Shown here: in pieces, positions 46,131 through 57,900 of the stretch
How positions within the stretch are numbered: the first letter of the stretch is position 1
How the letters are laid out: every line of letters begins with the position of its first letter
NCBI GenBank assembly: GCA_003254905.1
Contig: QANU01015964.1
Coordinates: 902,713-966,712 of the forward strand
Direction: 5' to 3'
DNA length: 64,000 nt
Source: Nissolia schottii
Taxonomy: Eukaryota > Streptophyta > Magnoliopsida > Fabales > Fabaceae
Position numbers and translations under genes: made by a program
The notes under the pieces: model-generated
Database searches by the model: none
What the model was told of the DNA's origin: nothing
What the model saw: the letters and a program-made list of their open reading frames with translations, nothing else

Positions 46131-47399
46131 TGTATAAATACAGAGGCGGATGTAAATTGTGGCTTTTTCCCCCTCATCTTAGGTGACATTCGAATTTGGC
46201 AATAGATAATTAGCATATGTATGCTTGGAAAAAAATTTTGGGACCCAGCTACATAGAATAGTAATAGAAGCCCAAGTTGTGATTTGTAATTTGTCGTCAC
46301 ATACCAGGCTGTCAGCCATATATATATGTGTGATTCTTCTTCGCATGATATATCCAATAAGCTACTACCAAAATGCATAAGACAAAGTGCACAAGGAGCA
46401 GCGAAAGGGCGACAAAAAACGGAAAGTTTGTATTGATTAATTAAGTTTTAATTGCTTTGCCTTAACCCTTTGTTAGTGAACTTATACATGTATATAACCT
46501 TTAATCAATTGATTGTTCAGATGTAACTGACACGAGGATCGTTCTTTAGTGATGCAATAAGCTAACAAAATATTCTAATGTGGTAGTAGCCGAAGATTTT
46601 CAGTTCAAGATAGTCACCAGTCTGTATATAAATTAATAAATTAATGTGTATGCATGCTAGAGGATATTCCAACCTTTATAAATCCCCGGTTTCATTCGTA
46701 GATTTTTATAGTCCAAACTTTCTTCTTCTTCTTCTTTGTCCAGGTTCACAGTGTAAACATCTCAACTTTACATTCTTAATTCTCAAATATGAAACAGCAC
46801 CACATAGTATGTATGTATTTTTTATTTTATTTTTTTGATAAATGTATATATGTATGTATATTTGCACATATATGTTGCACCAATAATTGAATAGTGAGAA
46901 GAAATTATGAGCAATAGTACATTCGCAAGCCCAAGTGGATGGTCTAAATAAAGCATCTTCATAAAGTGGGTTTGAGAATTTCTTTATATGATGTGTGCTC
47001 GCACATTCAAAAATTGAAGAGGTTAAGCTCTGAAAAATGAAATATCTAAGAGTATCGGCAAGGAGAGAGAGAAGCAGAAGATATTTAGAAGAGGATGAAG
47101 CTAACCATTTATTATTATTGAATGAAATTTAAGTGAATCAACGTCTCAAGAAGAACTCATCTAATGGACGATGAATGTGTGTCAACACTAGATTCAAAAG
47201 AAAAAAATGTCTTCCCAGTTAATCATAGAAATGACAAATGAATTGCTTTTTACCGTTTCGTTACATGTATATAAAACTAGCTTTGTTTTGTCAAATTATT
47301 TTTTAATGAAAAACCATGATTAATGGTTGAACTAATAAAATTTAATATTTTTATAGTGATTTAAAAGTTAGTAAAACAAATTATATCAAAACTTTCTGT
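46131..47399. other. Gene-free stretch
   Basis: No gene or element end is recognised. There is a small (CTT)n tract near 46723. Confidence 0.45.
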
Positions 47400-49051
47400 A
47401 CCGAGATGGAAGATTCTCAGAACGGGGCTGGACTCCGAAACTCTTCAGCGAGTCTCCAAAGCAGGGCAGGTATACCTGCAAGGACGCTCAAATAAGTAGA
47501 GGTAGGATAAAGGTGTAAGATCTAGAGAGATGGGTTCTAGTCAATACCTGGCGAGCTCGGTCTCTTTTATACTTGGGGTGAGGTTAATGGAGATAGAGTG
47601 ATGCTTGCCTGTGATAGGGTCATGATCCCAAATTTTCCTCTGAGCTCCGGGGAAAGCTATATGTGGCAGAATTTTCTCTCGGACCGGGGATTTATCTGTG
47701 CAATTAGAAGGTGGGTCCTTAACCCGGGTTTCAGTCCGTGCGAGTGTTGTGGACATGAGACCCATGATCTGTGGACCAAGATGGGTCCTAGGTCGGGTCT
47801 TTGGGCCTAGTCCGTAACAGGAGCCCCCCAGCTCGGACTACGTGGCTTAGCCATGCGGTGCGAGATGAACTGTTACAGTTCTTGGTTCCGCGGATATTTC
47901 CACGTCGGGACCATATTGAGTGGATCAATTTGGGGTTTGGTGGCATGTCTCCTCAAGTATTGTGTGATTTGACGTGCTGACGAAGGGAAAATTGGGTCTC
48001 TCGCGTATTTCCATGTGTACATTGAGGTGGCGTTTTCCCTTTCCTAGGGTGTGTGATTCAAGAGGTAATGATGATTTTTTGGGAGGGAAACCGATTCCTC
48101 TTCTCGCTGGTTTATAAAAGGCAAGAAGGAGTTTAATTTAATTGTTTGGTTTTCTCTTGCTTCTGAGGTTTTTTCGTCTTCTTCTTTCCTCTTCCTCCTT
48201 TTCATCTTTGGCCTTTGATGTTTTTCTTCGTCTCTGCCTCTTCATTTCTACTCTCTTTAAAACGGTCACTGTGGTTTGGAGTATGGATTTTGGTTTGCAT
48301 CTATCAGTGTTTGTAAGTACGTTTGCATTTCTTGAATCGTTATGTTTTTCTACCATTTTCTTATTTCTTCCTCTTCATAAAATGGGACCCTTCAAAATGT
48401 TGTTAGGGAGTTGAGATCATTTGGGGGGAAGGGGTTGTTGTGATGAGGTTGAGCCTAGTTTGATTTTTGCGAGTATTTTTTTTTCTTTTTCAGTAGTTTG
48501 AGGCTTCTAGGGGCTAATGGAGAAGTTGAAGAAAACTTTCTAGGAGTTGAAGGTTTCACGTCCATTGTCAAGATAACACGAGCGTCTGGTGTACTGGCGG
48601 ATAGACCTCGAGGCTTTCGCTATACCTTCAATTATAAAAGAACAACACCTCGATGTTAGAAGTAGCTTTTGCGGACGAACAATGTGTATGCTTAGACATA
48701 AGGACACACCTCATTTTCTATGGATGTATGAAGTATTTTTTAGGCGAGAAGTAACTAGGTTGTGTGCCTTCAGCCCTACCCAACTCCATCTAAATGGATG
48801 GGCCTTGATCCACAGATTTCAAATAGTATGTGAGGTTTTCAACGTGGAGCCGCACCCAAGGACTTTCTTGAGCCTGTTCACCCTGGCAAATCCTTTAGGG
48901 GGTAAAATTCTGGGGATGCGAGCAAAGTATAAGAGTTGACACACTTTCAAAGGGGTGTCAGGAACAAGGATCTTCAGTCGGTGAGAGGAATCCTACCAAG
49001 AGTTTAAGTGGAAATACTTAAAGGTTTTGCTACTCCAGGGAGGACGGTGTT
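47400..49051 (+). mobile_element. Gypsy-type retroelement remnant
   Basis: GC-richer DNA than its surroundings, with a TATA-like ttataaaagg at about 48111 on the + strand, another on the minus strand near 47560 (gtataaaagag), and a degenerate coding remnant at 48560-48939. LTR boundaries were not located. The next LTR (49052) abuts its right side. Confidence 0.45.
48560..48939 (+). pseudogene. Putative gypsy-type transposon protein domain (PF04195-like) remnant
   Basis: From about 48589 the frame reads WMYEVFFRREVTRLCAFSPT, then QLHLNGWALIHRFQIVCEVF, then NVEPHPRTFLSLFTL. The fspTQLhxNgWAxixxFxixC...ep...Fl.lF pattern is that of the plant putative gypsy-type transposon domain, usually found near the N-terminus of long retroelement-linked proteins. 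The frame begins without a convincing start, stops at 48939 (TGA at 48937-48939), and the downstream part is gone. Confidence 0.6.
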
Positions 49052-50250
49052 TGTAACATCCCGCTTTTTTCTTAAGAAGAATTTCGCGTATAAATAATTA
49101 TACGAGCCAACTATTGAAACTAGAAAATTAAATCACAAAATTTATTTTCTAAAAATACTAGTTAAAATAATGGTTTCGTGATCTCGCGAAATTTCACAAG
49201 ATTCGGACCGATTTTCAGTCATCATCGGAATTTAATTACGTATCGAAGGTAACCGTAAAATACACTTTTACTAAAGAAAAATTACGCGTACCTTAGATCA
49301 AATTAAATTCCTTATTTTAAGGATATGCACGATGTATTTCTATGTTTAGATAATTTCTACAATATCCGTTAATTTTCCGCGCACGTGGTCACACACTTAC
49401 ACGGACAGTTAACGACCAAATACGACCAAACACATAACAATTTTTGGGAGAAAAACCCCTCACCAACTGGCTGCACACCACACTACTACCGCCATATCCC
49501 CATCACCAACTCACTTACACAACCTTACCTAAAGTCATACCTATCACTATTCACACCTCACCCAATCATATCACCAATCATCCAATTTAATTAAATTTTC
49601 CCTAAAAACCCGAACCCCATTAGCTCTTAGGATCAAAATTTCCTCTCCAAAACACTCCACAAATGCACTACAAAGCAAGCATGAGGAACCTTTCTTTGGC
49701 CATTAGAACTTGAGCATTCTCACTTTGTCTTATCCTCCCAAAATCGAAACCACCAAGCCCAAGTCTCCTAATCTTCTTCTTCATTTTCTTTCACTCAAAA
49801 CCAAGAGAAGAGCACCATCTTGTTCTCTCTAAAGACTTAAACTCACTTCCCTCACAAGAAACAAGCCACTTGTAGTCTCCATCCTCAAGCTTCCTCTTAA
49901 AGAAAGGTAGTCACAAGCTTGGACTCTCAAGACCTTTGAGACTCCCTCTCAAGCACTCTTCACCAACATCCAACATTCTTAGGAAGTGGGTAAATCCTAG
50001 CCAAATCACCACCTGGGTGATTTATGTGTGTTGCATGTTGTATGTGGAAAAATATGACATGTTATGTGTTATGTGTTTGATGATGATATATATGTTATGT
50101 TTAGTGTTTTTGAAAGATAAAATATATTCTTGTGATTGTTGGAATGAGTGTTGGAAACCCTTGGAGGTGTGCATGGGAAAAAGTTTGAGAAAATGAGAGA
50201 AGTAAGCAAGATGATAAATTTGTGATGGTGCAATCACGCCCAAGTGCTAA
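49052..50250 (+). mobile_element. LTR of the TGTAACATCCCGC family, + strand, right limit uncertain
   Basis: It begins TGTAACATCCCGCTTTTTTC and continues to AGAATTTCGCG, matching the minus-strand LTR that ends at 1162. Downstream is CA-rich then AT-rich DNA without ORFs of note. I could not identify the closing CA or a primer binding site. The right limit is a guess from the change of composition. Confidence 0.5.
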
Positions 50251-50976
50251 GCGCCAGAAGAGTGTTTTTAAAATTGGACTGAATAATGTGATTTATTTGT
50301 ACTTAAATTATCTAATAATAAAAACACTTACTTTATTATCTAAAGTAAAATGTAAATGATCTTTTATCGTAAAACTTGGATCTCATTAAAATCAAACTAG
50401 TTGTCCTTTTAACAAAAAACACAATAACACACAAAAATGCGTGAGACATGATGAGTTGGAAGTGGAAGGTGTGGACCAAAGACTGCAACGAACAAGAATG
50501 TGAGGGCGTACCCTTTCAGTTCGTTGGACCCAAAGCTCTAAACAGCAATTGGCATGTTAGTGTACGTCTTTATTGATATTGATACGTTTATTACCCTAAC
50601 AAAAGAAATCATTTCCAAATTACATGCGGCAAATAATGTAATTGAAAATTGGTTTATGCTTTATAGTAAAGTTCATATTGGTATTTGGTATACATACATG
50701 ACTTTTAAAATAATAAAATAATACTTAATTAATTTTATTTGTTTGAGAAGTAGGGGGTGTTTGTGGACAGGGTTGGGCCGAGTTGGCCTATACCCGAATC
50801 CAGCCCTATATTTAGACCGGGTCAATTTTGAGAAATTAGACCCAACCCTAAACCCGATAGGCTCGATCATCTTCGGATCAAGTTAAAACCCGAGTTTAAA
50901 CCGGGCCAAAACGGTCTCAAACTTCAAAATAAAAAATAACACCCATTAAAAAATAAAGTTAAAAAAAATTACAAAC

Positions 50977-51092
50977 TACAATAGATTTGCAATAAAGTTA
51001 ACTACAATAGTTTTACAATAAAGTTAACTACGATAGTTTTGCAATAAAGTTAATTACAATAGATTTGCAATAAAGTTAACTACAATAGATTT
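50977..51092 (+). repeat. 26-bp tandem repeat (about 4 copies)
   Basis: The unit acaatagatttgcaataaag followed by ttaact is repeated with small changes inside the left terminal region of the hAT element. A single inverted relative (gatctattgtagttaacttt) is at about 54164, in the right terminal region. Confidence 0.8.
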
Positions 51093-51246
51093 GTAATCAA
51101 TCTATGTTCATGACATTTTGTTGTGAAGTCGGCCCTTGGGATAGAAATGCATTAGTAGAAACATCTGCAAAATATATGAAGTTAGTCAATATCATGTGAA
51201 AATTTTACATAAATTATCCAAGAGAAAGGAATAAAGATGTTATAAA

Positions 51247-51905
51247 CTAACCATTGACAATCTTTTCAGTGCTATCAAATTGATCAAAATCTTGATCATC
51301 AAGTGTGGCTTTAGCAGGGAATAGCAAATTTTGAGTGCAAATAAGAAATTCAGCTATTTTAGGGGACAAAGAGCTGCGATAGACATCAAGTACACGTCCA
51401 CCCGTACTAAAGCAAGACTCAGATGCAAGAGTAGAAATGGGAATACCCAATACATCACGAGCTATGAGAGAAAGGATCCTATACTTTGAAGAATTTGTCT
51501 TCCACCAATTCAATATGTTAAAAGTTTCATCATCATTGTCATCCACAGTATCCTCTGCCAAATACCTCTCAAGGTCTGACGCACTGTCCAAATTTGCTTT
51601 AGCCCTTTTTTGTTTTTTCCATGTGTTCACTCGGTTTTCAGAAACACCTTTGAAACAAAAAGGCCCCTTACTTGCATTCAAAACAATTCCCTTAGATGAA
51701 TCCCTACCATCTCCATTATCCTTATAGTCAGAAACACCTTTTGAATAAAAGTTATATAACGAATTCAAGGTGTCTTAACTAGAGTGGACATGCTAAAAGC
51801 CAACTCCTTGTCATATATACTCTCTAAAGTCCAAGAGATATAATCAAGTTTGTAGCGGGGGTCCAAGACAATAGCAACTAACAACGGATTAATCTTTTCA
51901 ATAAG
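51247..51905 (-). pseudogene. hAT transposase C-terminal remnant (DUF4413 and dimerisation regions)
   Basis: On the minus strand, 51905-51780 reads INPLLVAIVLDPRYKLDYIS, then WTLESIYDKELAFSM, ending in a stop; a frameshift near 51775 leads to NSLYNFYSKG. The downstream frame (51768-51247) reads DLERYLAEDTV, FNILNWWKTNSSKYRILSLI, ARDVLGIPISTLASESCFST, then GGRVLDVYRSSLSPK and LICTQNLL. This is the classic hAT C-terminal dimerisation domain (LxWW...RYPxL...ARDxLxIPxSTxASESxFS). Everything N-terminal to DUF4413, including the BED finger, is absent. The stretch is better conserved than the hAT copy at 5327 and belongs to a different sub-lineage (STLASESCFSTGGR against TTMTSESSFSIDVH). Confidence 0.92.
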
Positions 51906-53869
51906 ATAAAATAAATCTTAAAATTGCATTTTTCTCAATTTCTCATAAAAGAGGATAATGTGCAAAAACATATAAATTAAGCATTAAAATTACACATTTT
52001 TAGTATACAATGTTCAATTATAAAATAATAAAATAAGGTACAAACTCCACTTATCAGGCACAAACTCTCATTCAAATGAATAAGTCCTAAAACTTAAATT
52101 CAAGTTGAAAAATGGTTTCAAACTCGAAAAAATATTTAAAATAATAACTAAATAAATAGATAGATAAATAGCTAACTAAAATGAAATAACTTAAAGTGCA
52201 CACATATATAAAATAAATAATTAAGTTATTGGGACATCGCAACTTTAATTTAATTGTCTAATATTACCAAAAAAAATTTAATTGTCTAACCTTTCATATC
52301 TTCAAAATAAAATTGTTTAGTTTTTCATCTAGACTTTTAGAATACTTGTTTAGTCCTCGTCTCGTCTATGTAGTACAAGGTATTAATTTTTTTTATATAA
52401 AATATTCACTATATTAATGACCACTTACAATGCAATTATCATAAGAAAAATATTGTAATGTTGAATGTATTGAATACATCGATGAAAATTTTTCATCAAT
52501 TTAATTTCTTTTATCAAAGACTTAAATTTATTTATTTTAACATAAAATATAAATTTTGTTAACCAATAGGTCCAATACTGTAAAGACATTGATTAATGAG
52601 GTTAAAATAAAAAAAATTTAAAATATTAAATGTTATTAAAAATATATAATTTTTACTTTTTCTTAATACAAAATTATTAATTTAATTTTTTAACAAATAC
52701 TTTAAAAAAAACTAAAATTAGTATAGTGGTGAGAAGTTTAGATAATATGCATGATATTTTAAGTTTAAATATCATAAACAATGTTATTTCTAAAGTATAG
52801 AAAAGAAAAAAAAAATCCCACGAGCATTTGGTAATTACTAGTGGGAAATCAAGCACAAATCTTTACTCGATAGCAATTTTCATTGGTTATAGATAAGAAG
52901 TCAGTAGCAATTTTTTAGAAATTAAATAATAGGTAATTTTATGAAAAAATAAGAGAAAAAGGTAAAATAGACCAAATTAAATGTGATAAAAGATTCTTCA
53001 ACGTCATTATAATTGTAAAAGGTATTCATAGATATTGCTGCTTTAAATTTCTTAATTAAAGAGTGTTTTAGTAAAACTATTTAAAAATTTATTAACAAAT
53101 ATTCTTAGAATACTGTTTAAAAAACTTAAAACGAGAAAATTTAACTGTTTTTAATATATTAAATACATTGAAAATTTTTAAAACTCACATTTTTAGCGAA
53201 AAACTATTCCTTTAAACTCTTTAAAGGCGCTTGTTAATTTTTCCAACTCTTTTATAATTATTTACGTAAAGAGAATCACTTTTGCACTTGTTTGTGTAAT
53301 CGTTGCCCGATTAACCGGTCAGATCTGTAGGAGCCAATAATTAAATCAAATTTAATATACTACTCAAAATTAGCACAAGATCTTTACTATTCTAAGAGGC
53401 ACGAAACTTGAGGAAGGGGGAAAATCTTAAAAAGAGGTGAATAGAATTAAGAAGCAGGATCTAACGGTGATATGAATGGGTCAACTAGTCAACGGTTGCG
53501 CAAAAACAGTGCCCCGTAGCAGCATAGAATCGTCATCGGCTTCTCCTATTCGCCAAGAAAGGAAGCACAGCAGTGTATGGGTGAAGGGAAGGGTTCAAAA
53601 AAAAGAAAACCTCACCTTGCATCTGTCCGTCACAAACACGTGGCAGCAAATCAACAGTTATTCGCGTCAGCCATAGCCACGTAGCGTTACACGCGTTGAA
53701 ACGCTAGGCCTGGCTTGCTCTGCCACAACGTGGTGGTGCTTGTGAACGCAGAGCTGCGTGTAACTGTGCATATAATATAATATAATAATAATAATAATTA
53801 TAAAATATAAATAATATAATTTACACCAAAGTTATTAAACTTGAGAGTTTAAATAAACTCGTCAATGTT
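51906..53869. other. AT-rich interior of the hAT element without ORFs
   Basis: No coding remnant is seen. The part from 53280 to 53770 is less AT-rich and holds several acgtgg/cacgt words (cacaaacacgtggcagc, agccacgtagcg), which look promoter-like, but no gene follows on the right within 1 kb. Confidence 0.4.
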
Positions 53870-54536
53870 CAACAAACTCAAATCGTAAACCCAGTCCGGC
53901 CTGCTAGCCCAGATCGGCCCGAAGCATTTAGGCTGAATCAGACCCGATTTTGATCGAGCCCAATTTAAAAAAAACTCTAAAAAAATCCAATTTTAATTTA
54001 TACGAGGTTTGGGTTTAGCCTCGGGCCACCCGACCCAACCCGGTGGCCCGTATGCTATACTATTATGCATTATTTATTTTTTTCCTTCCCATCCCATTAT
54101 GAGAAATCACAAGAATAAAAGGAATTGGATTCTTGCAATCTCATCCCATTGTATGATTGCAGATCTATTGTAGTTAACTTTGTAAATCTATTATAGTTTA
54201 GAGTTGATTTTTGTTCTTTTGCATGCTTTCAATTTTGTGATGTGCCTTTTGACTGTTTATGGTGATACATAGTAGCCACAGCAGGTGCTTGTATTTTGCA
54301 CATTTTATTCTTGAATCGGTTTCTGGGAGTTTTATTTTACAATTAAAAAAGGACGTTAAGAAATATAAAATCAAACATTTTGGCCCGCTTTGGCCCGGTC
54401 CAAACCCAAGTTTTAACTTGGTCAGAAGATGATCGAGCCTATCAAGTTTAGGATCGAGTTTGAGTCCTCAAAATCGACTCGATGTAAATATAAGACCGAA
54501 TTCGAGTATAGACCAACCCGGTCATGAACAACCCTA

Positions 54537-55736
54537 ACCATTACTAGCCTATTTATTAACTATTCCTATTCCAACAACCTTCTATTTCAAAGTCTTTTTT
54601 TTTTTACCTCTCTTTATTATAATTTTTTTTTTATTTTTCTATACCTCACTTTCCATAACATTTATTTCTTCTCACCTCTTACAAAAATTTACAGTCAAAT
54701 TTATATATAAAAAAACACGTATTAAAATAAATTAATATTAAAAAAATATTTGATAGGAACAACAATAATTTAATATTTAACAAATACAAAATATTTATTA
54801 AGACTCGCTAATAATAATAAATGATTTACTCCTACTCCTACTTAGTGTATTAAACAAATCTAGAAAAGCACATAAAACCATTTTTAAATGGGGGCCATCA
54901 TCATCGATCATCATGGTGTCAGTTTTGGAGGGGCCCAGGGCTTCGAATTTTGCAAAAGGGATGGGGCCCAGTATTACAAATTGTGGAAGAAAACGACGAA
55001 AGAATCTGGGAAAAAGTTAAGGAAAGCGGTGACGTCAGAGGGGAGCTGGAGTGAGAAGCAAGGTTTTAGGGAAAAAGCGAAACCGTGGGTTTTGGAGTTT
55101 TGGAGAGGGGAAAAAGTAGTACTCTACTCTGGCTGGGGCAGGTGTGGGGTTTTCGGATTTCTTACTCGCACTCACGGCGCGTGCCCAGGCTTATTGTATA
55201 CGCATTCGTCAAAAGAAATTTATAAGAATTCTGGTAATGTTAATAAAATTAATAATAGGTAATACTGGTTAGAAAATCCTAAAAAATTATTAATGTGATT
55301 CAAACTGTAGTCATTGAGAGAAGAAGGCTACGCCGGTCAATATCTGGCGTTGAATGGTGTATTGTTGGAAAAGTTGCAATGAAAATGATGACTTAAACGC
55401 TTTACTATAACTACTGTATAGGCAGTGTATTACTAGAAAAGGGAAAATGCTTTTCTAATCTTGGAATGCACATAAATTATATATAAGATTTACGTTAGGA
55501 AAAATTAAGGAGTGTCGGCCAATTATTAAGAAATTAAATGTAGTAAGTTTTTATTAAAAAATTAAGATTTATATATTTTTAATGGTATATAATGCATTAA
55601 AAATTGAGACTCATTATTTTGCTTTTTTGATCAATGTTCTAAAACCCTTGTTAATATGAGTGTGATCGAGTACAGGTGATTGAGCACATAAATATACCTA
55701 TGTATTGATTTATTTATATATATATATATATTAATT
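54537..55736. other. Gene-free stretch with one unsupported ORF
   Basis: A 124-codon open frame at 54888-55262 (+) lies in slightly GC-richer DNA, but no domain is recognised and the codon pattern is unconvincing. The rest is AT-rich. Confidence 0.4.
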
Positions 55737-56352
55737 AGTGTGAGTTTGGTGTCCATAATTGTGTATAGAATTGGAATTGAACATTTTAATTCAATTTTTT
55801 TTTGTTTGGCATAACATGTGGAATTTGAATTATAATTTCACAACCAATTTTATAGAATTGAAAAATAATTAAGATGAGCCCATTTCAGTTCTTAAATAAT
55901 ACTCTATTATCAACTCTCAGACTCATTAAATTTCTCCTTCTTCATTAAATTTCATATGATTCTTTCTCTTTTTCATTTATTTGTTTTCATATTTATTAAA
56001 ATTTAATATATTTATAAAATATTATAATATATTTTTTAAATTTTATAAATGAATTATTTTTAAAAAATATATTATTATACTGCAAACAAAAATATTTTAT
56101 AAATGAATAATTGCATTTAAAAAATAATAAAAATATTATTATAGTAAAAAATAATTATTTTATTAATAATTTCATCAATTTAATAGTTTGAATAATAAAT
56201 TTAAATTAAGTTTAAAATTATAATTCAGGATCAAACTCTTTAGTGTATCTAAACATAGAATTTAAGATTTTGTATGAATCTCAGTTCATTCATTATTAAA
56301 ATTGAATTTAGAATTCCATATTACAATTTCAATTTTAATATCAAAACTGACC
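55737..56352. mobile_element. AT-rich MITE-like element
   Basis: The left end (tagtgtgagtttggtgtcc, then gaattggaattgaa) is imperfectly matched by the reverse complement of the right end (tgggtcagttttgatatt, then aattgaaattgta). It is rich in gaatt words and has no ORF. The target duplication is not clear. Confidence 0.35.
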
Positions 56353-56700
56353 CATTGTAAAGTATTTTACATTATTATTTAATTATGAATTTCTTTTTTT
56401 CAATAGCTACAAAACGCTTATGCTCTCAAAAGAGAACAGGCAAAAGATGGTGCATTAACTTATAATTCGAGTCAACCCTTATAACAAAATTCATAACATA
56501 AATTCAGATTATTAACATAATACATCAAGTCAAATCCACTGAGCCAACATTGTGCACTGACACTTGAGGCCAATCTCTGGTTCCACACACAAATACCATT
56601 CTCAAACCATCCACACAAAACGTCATACGAATTCACCAACTCAAATCATCCTTTACACTTTCTTTGGATGATAAAGAGAAAATAGAAGGAAAAAATTGAA
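56353..56700. other. Gene-free spacer
   Basis: Nothing recognised. Confidence 0.4.
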
Positions 56701-56964
56701 GTTTGTCCCATACATTAGTACAATGTGTGTTTTCTTTGGAAGAATAATACAAAAATATTTTATGTACACTGTATTCATCCATACATACAACTTCCAATTA
56801 TACATACAGTTTTTCAAATTAGAAAAGCACGCAATCCCACGTGATTTGTCACTAAATTCCACGCGATTATACCCTGAAATTTGAGCTTGCACCACGCTGC
56901 CATAACTACCACAATACGGTCTCAAATCCACCCCAATACGCCACCATAACCATCAGAAACATGA

Positions 56965-57290
56965 GCCTGTTGTGCATAAAGCATTCCCAGGAATGAAAGC
57001 ACTCAGATCCATACTTGGCGCATTATCAGTTTCAAAAGTAATGCAAGAAATTGATCAAATACCAGAGAATGTGGTAATGTCATCGATGGTGCATTTGACA
57101 CATAATGAAAAAGATACTAGAAAAATTGAGATCAAGTCTGAGCTTAAAAATATCGCGTGGGAAACATTATCTATTCAGTCTTTTGAGGATCAGTGGTCTT
57201 AATTCTTGACAATGTACAATCTTAAAGACAATGAGTGATTGGACAATATATTTTTTAAATCCTTGATGATATAAGTGTTAAATTATGTTA
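56965..57290 (+). pseudogene. FAR1/FRS-like MULE transposase fragment
   Basis: In one frame the DNA reads ALRSILGALSVSKVMQEIDQ, then IPENVV, and later ELKNIAWETLSIQSFEDQWS, a TAA stop, FLTMYNLKDNE, a TGA where Trp is expected, and LDNIF. The FExxW...y.L.dNeWL..iF pattern is the conserved segment of FAR1-related MULE transposases, here with two stop codons. The N- and C-terminal parts of the protein are missing. A shorter homologue of the first part (ALLGSIL...NQMPEKVVM) lies in element A at 43160-43260. Confidence 0.5.
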
Positions 57291-57319
57291 TAGTTGTACT
57301 GTTAATGAATAAGGCTGTG

Positions 57320-57800
57320 TTCTGTAGTAACCATGTAATTCAAGAGTTTTTAATCACAAGGGTGTACAAACTTTACAAGCCAGAGTGCATAGATATTACA
57401 AAATAGGATGCACATACTTTACATTGGAGATGCACAAACATTACATATACACATGCACAAACTTTGCAAGAACCATGTAATTCAAGAGGTGCACAAACTT
57501 TATATGTCAGAGCGAACAAACATTACACGATAGGATGTACAAACTTTAGAGTTTCAAGGTCGAAACTGTGCAAACTAGAATGCACATAACTCACATATAG
57601 AGTGCACAAACATTAGCAACTACAATGCACAAACATTATACAACATGATACACAAACTTTAGAGTTAAGAAGTCGAAATACTCTAAACTTGAGATGCACG
57701 TAACTCACATACATAGTGCACAAACTTTAGCAACTACGATCACAAACATTATACATATCTGTGCACAAACATTATACACACATGACGCACAAATGTTTTC
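57320..57800 (+). repeat. GCACAAAC(A/T)TTA motif array in element B
   Basis: At least a dozen copies of the motif, with the same higher-order words as element A: ccatgtaattcaagag, gtcgaaatactc, taactcacatac and agtgcacaaactttagcaac. The order of these words in B is close to a condensed version of 45160-45760. Confidence 0.85.
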
Positions 57801-57900
57801 GCCAAACCAAAATCGTTCTGAAATCACATACATTCAACCAAAAATGGAAGAAAGTTTAACAAATAGTAATTAATAAAAAATATACTTACATTACCTTCAC

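Larger units (their letters stand above)
50751..54536. mobile_element. Truncated hAT element with ~400-bp inverted terminal regions
   Basis: The left end is TAGGGGGTGTTTGTGGAC. The reverse complement of the right end reads TTAGGGTTGTTCATGACC. Inside, both arms share ctatac(c/t)cgaatNc, gataggctcgatcatcttc, aagttaaaac, gggccaaa(a/g)cgg words and the ttaactacaatag motif. A transposase remnant lies at 51247-51905 on the minus strand. The 8 bases outside each end (ttgagaag and accattac) do not match, so one end may be misplaced, or the element was rearranged. The 53870-54060 part looks like a second GC-rich hAT-type end nested within it. Confidence 0.6.
56701..57870. mobile_element. Degenerate MULE-like element B
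   Basis: Shorter relative of element A. Its left part (56780-57080) aligns with 42915-43260; then comes a FAR1-like coding remnant, a motif array with the same catgtaattcaagag landmark, and an end region (caaaaatggaagaaagttta at about 57839) like that of A at about 45778. The limits are approximate. Confidence 0.5.

Noticed and set aside
48138..48414. Opposed frames rich in Phe/Ser or Lys/Arg
   Set aside because: They come from TTC/TCT-rich leader-like DNA of the retroelement remnant.
54888..55262. 124-codon frame starting MGAIIIDHHG
   Set aside because: No recognisable domain, no family hallmark, no supporting promoter or splice context. Kept only as a note in the intergenic entry.
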